Below, piece after piece: positions 15,648 to 23,588 of a stretch of 31,410 nucleotides of DNA. The DNA lies in assembly GCA_910585855.1 (NCBI GenBank), contig CAJUGZ010000010.1:1-31410 (forward strand). Direction: 5' to 3'. A model generated the notes under the pieces. The model was not told where the DNA came from. It saw nothing but the letters and a program-made list of their open reading frames with translations, and did not search any database. Position 1 is the first letter of the stretch. The number at the start of each line of letters is the position of its first letter. The translations under genes and the position numbers were made by a program. This stretch comes from an uncultured Lachnospiraceae bacterium (lineage in GTDB: Bacteria; Bacillota_A; Clostridia; Lachnospirales; Lachnospiraceae).

Positions 15648-17963
15648 ATGAATCCACAGATGATTTTAAAGAAATATTTTGGTTATGATGATTTTCGAGA
15701 GGGGCAGCGGGAGTTGATTGATTGGATTTTAGATGGAGGGGACGTACTGGGAATTATGCCTACCGGTGCTGGAAAATCGATTTGCTATCAAGTGCCGGCT
15801 TTGATGTTTTCAGGGGTTACGGTTGTTATATCACCTCTGATTTCTCTTATGAAAGATCAGGTGTATTCTTTGTCGCAGGCAGGGATTTCGGCTGCCTATA
15901 TCAATAGTTCTTTGAGTGAGGCAGAGATTTACCGTACATTTGAGTATGCTAGAAGAGGGGCTTATAAGATTCTTTATATTGCACCAGAGCGGTTGGATAC
16001 GCCGTTGTTTTTGGAGTTTATTGTGGATGCAGATATTTCTTTGGTGGCAGTGGACGAGGCACATTGTGTGTCACAGTGGGGACAGGATTTTAGACCGAGT
16101 TATTTGAATATTGCCTCGTTTGTGGCGCAGCTTCGAAAGAGGCCTGTATTGTGTGCTTTTACGGCTACTGCTACCAGTGAGGTAAAGGATGATATTTTAT
16201 GTATTTTAGGACTGAATCAACCAAAACTTTTGATTACGGGGTTTGATCGGAAAAATTTGTATTTTGCAGTAAAGCATGTAAAGAAGAAAAAGGAAGAAAC
16301 ATTAAGTTTTATAAAGGAACGTTATGGGCAGTGTGGAATTGTTTATTGTTCTACCAGAAATAATGTGGATGAGATTTATGAACTTTTGTGTGAAAATGGA
16401 ATTGATGCTGCCAGATATCATGCCGGAATGAGTAAGGAAGAGAGGACGCAAAGTCAGGAAGATTTTATCTATGATGTAAAGACGGTTATGGTAGCGACTA
16501 ATGCATTTGGCATGGGGATTGATAAGTCTAATGTCCGCTATGTGCTGCATTACAATATGCCGCAGAGTATGGAGAATTATTATCAGGAAGCGGGCAGGGC
16601 AGGTCGGGATGGAGAAAATTCGGAGTGTATGCTGTTTTATGAGCCAAGAGATGTGCATATCAATAAGTTTTTGATTGAAAATAAGGAGTCGAAGAAAGAA
16701 TTGACTCAAGAAGAGGAAGCGGCGATTCGGGAGCGGGATTATAAGCGGCTTCGGGAAATGACATTTTATTGTACTACAAAAGAATGTTTAAGAAATTTTA
16801 TATTAAAATATTTTGGGGAGCGAACCGGGGCGGATTGTAATAACTGCAGTAATTGTCTGACAAATTATGAAAGAACGGATGTAACAGAATTGAGCCGGAA
16901 AATTTTAAACTGTGTCTATGAACTGCGGCAGCGATTTGGGATTAATATTGTGGTAGGAGTGTTAAGGGGAAGCAAGGCAGCCCGTATTTTAGACAATGGT
17001 TTTGATAAATATCGGACATATGGAACGTTGGCAGAATATGCAGAAAGTTCTTTAAGACAGATTATTGATGCACTGATTCAGGAAAATATGCTGATTCAGA
17101 CGGATGATCAATATCCGGTGCTGCGGTTGGGGACAGATTATTTGAAGTTAAAAAATGATGCAAACCGTATCTATATTAAGAGTGAGGTTCGCAGAACAAA
17201 GGAAGTGGAAAAGGCAGCAGGGAAAAAGAAGAGTGTATTGACAAACAAAGGATATGATTTATTTGAAAAACTTCGTATTCTGCGAATGGAAACTGCAAAG
17301 GAGGAAAATGTACCGCCTTATATTGTGTTTTCGGATAAGACCTTGACGGATATGTGTGTAAAGCTTCCGTTTACGCCGGAAGAAATGCTTGCTGTAGCCG
17401 GAGTGGGGCAAAATAAAAAAGAAAAGTATGGGGAGCGATTTTCGGAGTTGATCTTAGAGGTGACAGGGGGAAATCGGGAAGGGTATTCTTGGACAGAAGG
17501 AGAAGATTTGCGAAAAGAAGCGGCATCTGACAGAAAGAAGATTGTTGTAAAGAAGCAGAAAGAGAAAAAAGCTGCTTTTACAGATAGGACGCAGAAAAAG
17601 CAGGAAAACAGACAAGAAAAAAGCAAAAAAGAAGAGTTTACCTTTACAAGATGGATGGCAGAACGAGTGACATGTAGGGGAGAATGTATGCTTTCTGAGT
17701 TTGTAGAAAGATTAAACCAGCAAATTGACGAAAAACGGATGGAACGGCTCTCTGCGGTTTCTTTGGAAAAGAAATTGGAGGAAGAGGGGTATATTTATTT
17801 TGAACGTAAATTGTCCCCAGTTTTTGTTGTAAAAGGAAAGGGGCAGGAAAAAGGACTTTTTGTTGCACATATCAGTAGAAATGGAAAGGAATATGACGTT
17901 TTAATGGTCGATGAACAGGCTCAAAAGTGGCTGCTTCGGAAGGTTTTGGAAGAGAAATTGTAG
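15648..17963 (+). CDS. recQ: ATP-dependent DNA helicase RecQ with extended C-terminus
   Basis: A 771-residue superfamily 2 helicase that unwinds DNA 3'-5' in recombination and repair. Visible motifs: FREGQRELI (16-24), Walker A TGAGKS (39-44), DEAH (136-139), FTATAT (171-176), ATNAFGMGIDKSNVR (283-297) and QEAGRAGRDG (313-322). The zinc-binding cysteines are C380, C397, C400 and C403. An HRDC-like segment is at about 545-600 (VPPYIVFSDKTL, MLAVAGVG). A Lys/Gln-rich linker (about 625-665) leads to an extra C-terminal region of about 105 residues with a winged-helix look, making it longer than typical 590-610-residue RecQ. The start follows GTAGAGGATAGA. The next gene starts 37 nt after its stop. 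Confidence 0.93.
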   Translation: MNPQMILKKYFGYDDFREGQRELIDWILDGGDVLGIMPTGAGKSICYQVPALMFSGVTVVISPLISLMKDQVYSLSQAGISAAYINSSLSEAEIYRTFEYARRGAYKILYIAPERLDTPLFLEFIVDADISLVAVDEAHCVSQWGQDFRPSYLNIASFVAQLRKRPVLCAFTATATSEVKDDILCILGLNQPKLLITGFDRKNLYFAVKHVKKKKEETLSFIKERYGQCGIVYCSTRNNVDEIYELLCENGIDAARYHAGMSKEERTQSQEDFIYDVKTVMVATNAFGMGIDKSNVRYVLHYNMPQSMENYYQEAGRAGRDGENSECMLFYEPRDVHINKFLIENKESKKELTQEEEAAIRERDYKRLREMTFYCTTKECLRNFILKYFGERTGADCNNCSNCLTNYERTDVTELSRKILNCVYELRQRFGINIVVGVLRGSKAARILDNGFDKYRTYGTLAEYAESSLRQIIDALIQENMLIQTDDQYPVLRLGTDYLKLKNDANRIYIKSEVRRTKEVEKAAGKKKSVLTNKGYDLFEKLRILRMETAKEENVPPYIVFSDKTLTDMCVKLPFTPEEMLAVAGVGQNKKEKYGERFSELILEVTGGNREGYSWTEGEDLRKEAASDRKKIVVKKQKEKKAAFTDRTQKKQENRQEKSKKEEFTFTRWMAERVTCRGECMLSEFVERLNQQIDEKRMERLSAVSLEKKLEEEGYIYFERKLSPVFVVKGKGQEKGLFVAHISRNGKEYDVLMVDEQAQKWLLRKVLEEKL

Positions 17964-18000
17964 ATGGAAGGATTGTGAGAGGATATGGGAGGTGGAAGGT

Positions 18001-19575
18001 ATGGGGATCTATCTGAATCCGGGAAATGAAGCATTTCGAATTTCAGTTTCCAGTGAAATATATGTAGATAAAACCGAATTGATTTCTTTTGTAAATAAGA
18101 GATTGGGTCAGGAAAAGAGGTTTCTTTGCGTAAGCAGACCACGAAGATTTGGTAAATCTATGGCAGCTCATATGCTTTGTGCTTATTATGATAGGGAGTG
18201 TGATTCGAGAGAGTTATTTCAAGATTTAAAGATAGCAAGAATGGATTCTTTTGAACAGCATTTAAATCAGTATGATGTTATTTTTTTAAATATTCAGCAG
18301 ATGATACGGGCTGCAAAGACACTGGATTGTCTGATTGATTATATAGAGAGGCAGGTTTTTCGGGAGATAAAGGAAAGGTATGGGGAAATTTTAGAAGGTT
18401 TTGAAGAAACACTGCCGCTTGCACTTACTTCTGCTTTTTTAAAAGATAAGAAAGGGTTTATTTTTATTGTAGACGAGTGGGACTGTATTTTTAGAGAAGC
18501 AAAAGAAAATGTAGAAGTACAGAAAAAGTATCTGGATTTTTTAAGGGACTTGTTTAAGGATCGGGCTTATGTAAAATTGGTATATATGACAGGAATTTTG
18601 CCGATAAAGAAATATGGAACACATTCTGCATTAAATATTTTTGATGAATTTTCTATGATATTTCCTAAAAAATTGGCAGAATATGTTGGTTTTACGGAGA
18701 TAGAGGTAAAACAGTTATGTGAAACTTTTGAGATGGATTTTGAGGAGATGAAGTGCTGGTATGATGGATATCGGTTTAAAAAGGAAATTCATATCTATAA
18801 TCCGAAATCTATTGTAGATGCCATTACAGAAGAGGAGATTCATAGCTATTGGGTGGGAACAGAAACATATGAGGCACTTAAGATATATATGGATTTGAAT
18901 TTTGATGGGTTAAAGGATTCGGTAGCGGTTATGTTGGGTGGGGGAAGATGTAGAATAAATGCTAGAAAGTTTCAAAATGATATGACAAGTTTCGAAAGTA
19001 AGGATGATGTTTTTACACTTTTGGTACATTTGGGTTATCTTTCCTATTATGAGGAAAAACAGGAAGTTGCGATTCCGAATTTAGAGATGGAAGAGGAGTT
19101 TAAAAATGTAATAGAAGGGGAGAGTGGATGGGGGAAATTGGCAGATATGCTGCGTTGTTCGGAAGAACTGCTGGAGGCAACGCTGCATCAGGATACCAAT
19201 ACGGTAGCGAAAATATTGGATAAAGTGCATACAGAACAGACATCGGTTTTGTCCTATCATGATGAAAATTCTTTGAGCTGTGTGGTAACGCTTGCTTATT
19301 TCAGTGCAAAAAAAGACTATATTTTTATAAGAGAGTTTCCTACGGGAAAAGGATTTGCAGATATTGTAATGCTTCCATATAGACAGTCGGATAAACCTGC
19401 TCTGGTAATAGAACTGAAATGGGACACTTCAGCAAGCGGGGCGATTAAACAGATAAAGGATAAGAAGTATGTATCGACATTGGAGAATTATGTAGGGGAA
19501 ATTGTATTGGTTGGAATTAATTATAATAAAAAGACAAAAGAGCATCAATGTGTGATAGAAACGTATAGAAAGTAA
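18001..19575 (+). CDS. AAA-ATPase-like protein with C-terminal PD-(D/E)XK nuclease-type domain
   Basis: A 524-residue protein of the AAA-ATPase_like/DUF1703 group, abundant in anaerobe genomes and of unknown biological role. After IYVDKTELI comes the P-loop variant RPRRFGKS (47-54). The Walker B region is IFIVDEW (154-160, D158 and E159). The C-terminus has a PD-(D/E)XK pattern: D454 (GFADIV), E471 and K473 (VIELKW), and Q484/Y490. ATG at 18001 is chosen because GGGAGGTGGAAGG precedes it; the in-frame start at 17911 would lie within recQ. It is often multi-copy and may be mobile or selfish, but nothing here shows mobility. It is unlikely to belong to the flagellar genes. Confidence 0.85.
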   Translation: MGIYLNPGNEAFRISVSSEIYVDKTELISFVNKRLGQEKRFLCVSRPRRFGKSMAAHMLCAYYDRECDSRELFQDLKIARMDSFEQHLNQYDVIFLNIQQMIRAAKTLDCLIDYIERQVFREIKERYGEILEGFEETLPLALTSAFLKDKKGFIFIVDEWDCIFREAKENVEVQKKYLDFLRDLFKDRAYVKLVYMTGILPIKKYGTHSALNIFDEFSMIFPKKLAEYVGFTEIEVKQLCETFEMDFEEMKCWYDGYRFKKEIHIYNPKSIVDAITEEEIHSYWVGTETYEALKIYMDLNFDGLKDSVAVMLGGGRCRINARKFQNDMTSFESKDDVFTLLVHLGYLSYYEEKQEVAIPNLEMEEEFKNVIEGESGWGKLADMLRCSEELLEATLHQDTNTVAKILDKVHTEQTSVLSYHDENSLSCVVTLAYFSAKKDYIFIREFPTGKGFADIVMLPYRQSDKPALVIELKWDTSASGAIKQIKDKKYVSTLENYVGEIVLVGINYNKKTKEHQCVIETYRK

Positions 19576-19630
19576 CAGAAATAAGGGAAGTTTTCTAAGA
19601 AGAATGTAGAGAAAATCTGTAATATGCCTG

Positions 19631-19658
19631 TAAATTATTTATTAAATCTACCGATATG
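19631..19658 (+). promoter_or_regulatory. Sigma-28 (SigD/FliA-type) promoter of the flaG-fliD-fliS operon
   Basis: TAAA at 19631-19634, 15 nt, then ACCGATAT (19650-19657), which matches the GCCGATAT -10 consensus at seven of eight positions. It lies about 80 nt upstream of the flaG start and after the stop of the preceding gene. Confidence 0.8.
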
Positions 19659-19735
19659 TATAGTAGAAATGGAGAACACGGATGTACTCCTTTATTATAA
19701 GCAGCTTTTGTTAAAAATACACGGAGGTGATTTTA

Positions 19736-20185
19736 ATGGCAGTAGAATCAGTTGGAAATGCAGGAATGGGAAATGTGAATGTGACATCCTATCAAGCAAC
19801 TGCACCAAAGATATCAAAACCGGTGGAAACTGCAGCAGAGCCAGTAAAGGTGGTACAAAAGCCAGCAGTGAAACCACAGATAACAGATGGAGCATCAACT
19901 AGCAATGAAGAAGTTGAGTTCCCGATTACAAACGGAGCAGAAACATTAAAACTGCAAAATGAAATGACACAGGAGAAAATGCATAAGGCATTGGACAATA
20001 TCAATCGAAAATTATCCAATACTTCTTGTGAGTACGGTTATGATGATACAACAAACCGGGTGACGATTAAAATTATTGATAAGGAAACAGATGAAGTGAT
20101 TCGGGAGCTTCCGCCGGAGAAGACATTGCAGATGATTGCAAAAGCATGGGAACTGGCAGGGCTTCTTGTAGATGAAAGGCTGTAA
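19736..20185 (+). CDS. flaG: FlaG-family flagellar protein
   Basis: A 149-residue protein. The first 70 residues are a low-complexity Ala/Val/Pro/Lys stretch. The C-terminal FlaG domain (about 80-149) has LDNINRKLSNTSCEYGYDD, KIIDKETDEVIRELPPEK and the final LQMIAKAWELAGLLVDERL. FlaG is linked to filament length and is usually encoded just before fliD, as here. ATG at 19736 is preferred to the in-frame GTG at 19727 because GGAGG (19723-19727) is at proper spacing. It is the first gene after the sigma-28 promoter. Confidence 0.9.
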   Translation: MAVESVGNAGMGNVNVTSYQATAPKISKPVETAAEPVKVVQKPAVKPQITDGASTSNEEVEFPITNGAETLKLQNEMTQEKMHKALDNINRKLSNTSCEYGYDDTTNRVTIKIIDKETDEVIRELPPEKTLQMIAKAWELAGLLVDERL

Positions 20186-20202
20186 GGTAAGGAGGGAGAA
20201 AA

Positions 20203-22329
20203 ATGGCAATTCGAATATCAGGTATGATATCAGGTATGGATACCGATGCTATGGTAAAGGAATTAGTATCTGCATATCAGACGAAAACAGATAAGTATAA
20301 AAAAGCACAGACAAAATTGGAATGGAAGCAGGATGCTTGGAAAGAATTAAATTCTAAGATATATAAGTTATATACCAATATGTTTAACCGGACATTATCT
20401 TCTAACTATAATAAGAAAAAGACAGTTAGTTCGGATGAGTCAAAAGCGTCTGTAGTAGCTGCAAATGGCTCGGTAATCGGAACACAAAAGTTAAAAATTA
20501 AAAGTCTGGCAACATCTGGATATCTAACAGGAGCAGAACTTGGTGGAGGAACAAAAGGATTCACATCGGATTCAACTCTTGGAGAACTTGGAATTTCTGA
20601 TAAAACAAGCATTGATGTTACAATAGGCGGAAAAAGAGAAACAATCGAATTAGATAGTTCCATGAAAGTAAGAGATTTGGTAAAAGAATTTAGTGATAAA
20701 GGTCTGGTAGCAAGTTTTGATGAAAAAAATCAGAGATTTTTTGTAAGTTCAAAAAACAGTGGAAAGGATGGCGATTTTGAGATTACAGGAACTCAAAATG
20801 CGGCAGGTTCATCAGATGCATTAAAAGCATTAGGATTTGTTTCGAACTTAACTGGAGCTAAGGTGCAGAAAAAGGTTTATGGTGGTAATGTAACAGGAGA
20901 AACAAAACTTAGTGATATTATTGATAAATTTGAAAGTGATTCAAGCAGTAGTCTTGGGATTAACGGTGATATAAATTTTAAAGTTACAGTAGGTGGAGTG
21001 TCAACTGATGTTAAATTAAATAAAGATATGACGGTAGATGAGATGCTGGAAGAATTGAAAAAGACTAATTTATCAGTAGATTTTGATGAAGAAAATCAGA
21101 GTTTTTCTGTAAGTGGAGGTTCTATTTCAGCAACAGATGAAAATTCTACTAAAATGTTAGAGTTATTGGGATTTAATAAAGCGACAAGTACATCAAAACT
21201 TAGTGATCTTGGGGTTACAAGTGATACAACAATTAATGTTAAGGTAGATGGAAAGACAACAAAGGTTGAGTTAAAGGCAGATATGACAATAAGTCAAATG
21301 CTGGAGGAGTTGAATAAGGCAGGCATAGCTGGAAGCTTTGATCAAGCAACACAAAGATTTTCTATAAGTTCTAAGACGAATGGAGATTTTGATATTTCAG
21401 CCACTGGCGATGCAGGTTCAACAGAAACATTGAAGGCATTGGGATTTATAGCAGGAAATGGTGAAAGTCCAGTAAAGACAGGACCAGTAAAAATTGAAGG
21501 ACAGGATGCAGAGATTGAATTGAATGGTGCAACTTTTCGATCTAATACAAACAGTTTTTCTATTAATGGTTTGACAATTACAGCGAAGGCAGAAACAGCA
21601 GAGAATGAAACAATTACATTGTCTACAGATACAGATGTAGATGCTGTTTATGATTCTATTAAGGAATTTATAAAAGAGTATAATGAGCTGATTAAAGAGA
21701 TGGATACATTGTATAATGCAAAATCAGCAAAAGGTTATGAACCTTTGACAGATGAAGAAAAAGACTCTATGTCAGATACAGAAGTAGAAAAGTGGGAAAC
21801 AAAAATTAAAGATTCTTTATTGCGGAGAGATGGTACATTAAGCAGTGTAATTACTATTATGAAGACGGCAATGCAGAAATCTTTTACGATTAATGGAGAA
21901 ACTTTATCTTTGTCAAGTTTTGGAATAGAAACAGGGGGATATTTTGATACTGGTGAAAATGAGAAGGGAATGTATCATATTGATGGTGATCCAGATGATT
22001 CTACAACAAAAGGAAATGCAGATAAATTAAAAACGATGATTGCATCCGATCCAGATAAAGTAGCTTCTTTCTTTAGTCAGTTATCAAAGAATCTTTATGA
22101 TGAGCTTGGAAAAAAGATGTCTTCTACGACATTAAGCAGTGCATTTACTGTATATAATGATAAGCAGATGAAGACAGAGTATGATAATTATACAAAAACT
22201 ATTAAAAAATGGGAAGATTATGTATCTGAACAAGAAGATAAATGGTATAAAAAGTTTTCTGCAATGGAAACTGCGCTTGCAAAGTTACAATCTAGTACAT
22301 CTGCTTTATCAGGATTGTTAGGCAGCTAA
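20203..22329 (+). CDS. fliD: Flagellar hook-associated protein 2 (filament cap)
   Basis: A 708-residue FliD. It forms the cap under which exported flagellin assembles. The N-terminus MAIRISGMISGMDTDAMVKE is the FliD N-domain. The C-terminal domain includes TDTDVDAVYDSIKEFIKEYN (about 476-495) and ends in a coiled region (WEDYVSEQEDKWYKKF..SALSGLLGS). Between them three repeated Flagellin_IN-like modules occur at about 126-213, 236-326 and 333-416. Each has the pattern L(G/D).LG., a beta stretch, ...DM.(V/I)..MLEEL, SFD...QRF.(V/I)S and a closing ALGF. They enlarge the surface-exposed part beyond common 450-500-residue FliD. AAGGAGGGAG is the ribosome site. Confidence 0.95.
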   Translation: MAIRISGMISGMDTDAMVKELVSAYQTKTDKYKKAQTKLEWKQDAWKELNSKIYKLYTNMFNRTLSSNYNKKKTVSSDESKASVVAANGSVIGTQKLKIKSLATSGYLTGAELGGGTKGFTSDSTLGELGISDKTSIDVTIGGKRETIELDSSMKVRDLVKEFSDKGLVASFDEKNQRFFVSSKNSGKDGDFEITGTQNAAGSSDALKALGFVSNLTGAKVQKKVYGGNVTGETKLSDIIDKFESDSSSSLGINGDINFKVTVGGVSTDVKLNKDMTVDEMLEELKKTNLSVDFDEENQSFSVSGGSISATDENSTKMLELLGFNKATSTSKLSDLGVTSDTTINVKVDGKTTKVELKADMTISQMLEELNKAGIAGSFDQATQRFSISSKTNGDFDISATGDAGSTETLKALGFIAGNGESPVKTGPVKIEGQDAEIELNGATFRSNTNSFSINGLTITAKAETAENETITLSTDTDVDAVYDSIKEFIKEYNELIKEMDTLYNAKSAKGYEPLTDEEKDSMSDTEVEKWETKIKDSLLRRDGTLSSVITIMKTAMQKSFTINGETLSLSSFGIETGGYFDTGENEKGMYHIDGDPDDSTTKGNADKLKTMIASDPDKVASFFSQLSKNLYDELGKKMSSTTLSSAFTVYNDKQMKTEYDNYTKTIKKWEDYVSEQEDKWYKKFSAMETALAKLQSSTSALSGLLGS

Positions 22330-22343
22330 AGGAGGAACAAAAC

Positions 22344-22721
22344 ATGGCAGTATCTGGGTATAACGCATATCAGCAAAATAAAATTGCAACAGCGTCACCA
22401 GCAGATCTTACGCTTATGCTTTATGAAGGGGCAATCAAATTTTGTAATATAGCAATAGCAGGGGTTGAGCAAAATGATATTCAAAAGGCACATACTAATA
22501 TTAAAAAAGTAGAAGCCATTATTGTAGAATTTCGTTCTACATTAGATTTTAAATATGAGGTAGCAAAGGATTTTGATAATGTATATGCATATCTTTATGA
22601 TCGTCTGGTAGAAGCAAATATAAAGAAAGATAAAGAAATACTGGAAGAAGTATTGGGGCATTTACGGGGGATGCGTGATACTTGGAAAGAGGTTATGGTA
22701 AGAGCAAAACAAAAATCATAA
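22344..22721 (+). CDS. fliS: Flagellar export chaperone FliS
   Basis: A 125-residue protein, the usual FliS length. It binds the flagellin C-terminus and keeps it unpolymerised until export. The family pattern is clear: YNAYQQNKIATASPADLTLM near the start, LYEGAIKFCNIAI, FRSTLDFKYEVAKDFDNVY, LYDRLVEANIKKD and a C-terminal LRGMRDTWKEVM helix. AAAGGAGGAAC lies upstream; the gene follows fliD by 14 nt, in the standard fliD-fliS order. Confidence 0.95.
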   Translation: MAVSGYNAYQQNKIATASPADLTLMLYEGAIKFCNIAIAGVEQNDIQKAHTNIKKVEAIIVEFRSTLDFKYEVAKDFDNVYAYLYDRLVEANIKKDKEILEEVLGHLRGMRDTWKEVMVRAKQKS

Positions 22722-22735
22722 AAATAATAATAGTG

Positions 22736-22800
22736 GAAATGTTCCTGTTAATAGTGGCTGGTGGCGTTCCTTAGTCATCTGGTATTGACAGGAACATTTC
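22736..22800 (+). promoter_or_regulatory. Long hairpin between fliS and the next gene
   Basis: Arms 22736-22753 and 22783-22800 form an 18-bp stem with one G-U pair; the outer 13 bp (GAAATGTTCCTGT) are perfect. The loop is 29 nt. The right arm ends nine bases before AGGAGG (22810-22815). There is no U-run after it, so it is not a normal terminator. Roles in mRNA processing, stability or partial attenuation are possible. Confidence 0.7.
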
Positions 22801-22822
22801 TTAATAGAAGGAGGAAATTGGG

Positions 22823-23305
22823 ATGGAGATGGAAAAGAATTATATTATGATATTAATTGATAGTTTGCATAAGAAGATTGCAGTTTTAGATAATATATCA
22901 GAAGAAAATGAGAAGCAAAGGTTGCTGTTTATGCAAAAAGATTTGGAATTGGAAGAATTAGAACCATCTCTTGAGAAAAAGCAGGAATATATTGATAAAT
23001 TGAATGAATTGGATGAAGGTTTTCAAACACTTTATGATAGAGTAAAAATGGAGTTGCAGGGTCATCCAGAGAAGTATAAGGAAGAAATAAAAGAGATGAA
23101 AGAATTAATTACGCAAATTACTGGAAAAAGTATGGTAGTACAAACAGAAGAAGAGCGGAATAAATTGGCAGTAAAAGAATGTTTTAGTAAGTTTAAAAAA
23201 GATATTCGTCAAGCAAGAAATAGCCAAAAGGCGGCTATAAATTATTATAATAATATGAATCGGCTGAATCATATGGAAGCTCAATTTATGGATCGGAAGA
23301 AGTAA
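22823..23305 (+). CDS. FlgN/FliT-like flagellar chaperone (probable)
   Basis: A 160-residue, highly charged, all-helical protein. It has an N-terminal helix (YIMILIDSLHKKIAVLDNIS), a Glu/Lys-rich middle (about 25-110) and a C-terminal helix (KFKKDIRQARNSQKAAINYYNNM). The ending, with its short basic and Tyr/Asn-rich helix, resembles that of FlgN/FliT chaperones, which hold hook-associated proteins before export, and the position after fliD-fliS fits FliT. There is no sharp motif, so the call rests on architecture and operon position. AGGAGG stands seven bases before the ATG. Confidence 0.6.
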   Translation: MEMEKNYIMILIDSLHKKIAVLDNISEENEKQRLLFMQKDLELEELEPSLEKKQEYIDKLNELDEGFQTLYDRVKMELQGHPEKYKEEIKEMKELITQITGKSMVVQTEEERNKLAVKECFSKFKKDIRQARNSQKAAINYYNNMNRLNHMEAQFMDRKK

Positions 23306-23334
23306 AAAAGGTAAAAATTACTTATTTATAGTTA

Positions 23335-23361
23335 TAAAGTATTTTATAGTTTGTTCGATAT
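23335..23361 (+). promoter_or_regulatory. Sigma-28-like promoter upstream of the first radical SAM operon
   Basis: TAAA at 23335-23338, 15 nt, then TTCGATAT (23354-23361), six of eight matches to GCCGATAT. It would start a transcript near 23370 that begins with the conserved leader at 23373. Confidence 0.6.
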
Positions 23362-23372
23362 ATAAAATATAT

Positions 23373-23460
23373 TAGATAGGAATCGTATAACGCATGGAGG
23401 CGCATATATCAGAGAAGTAGGTGGAAGAAATAGATATAAGTGTCTATTTCTTCTTTTTAT
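23373..23460 (+). ncRNA. Conserved 44-nt leader with intrinsic terminator, copy 1
   Basis: The segment 23373-23416 matches 26531-26574 at 40 of 44 positions. It contains CGC-ATGGAG-GCG (23391-23402), a small hairpin exposing GGA in the loop. An 11-bp perfect stem follows: GAAGAAATAGA (23424-23434) with TCTATTTCTTC (23443-23453), then TTTTTAT, a strong Rho-independent terminator. The unit is therefore either a short (about 90 nt) RNA or an attenuated leader of the gene at 23589. The A(N)GGA loop resembles CsrA binding sites. Confidence 0.7.
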
Positions 23461-23588
23461 TTAAAGAGAATTTTTTAAAGATAAAAATTAGATAATCATA
23501 TTAACTTTATAATATATTTAGTATAAATAGTAAAGTAGGAATAAAATTAGAATAGATTAAAAGTATAATAAATAGAAAGGAGAAGGTG

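Noticed and set aside
16302..16709. 135-codon minus-strand open frame
   Set aside because: It is antisense to the helicase core motifs of recQ.
23391..23416. Short leader peptide MEAHISEK in leader copy 1
   Set aside because: Copy 2 has AAG in place of the ATG, so it is not conserved as a peptide.
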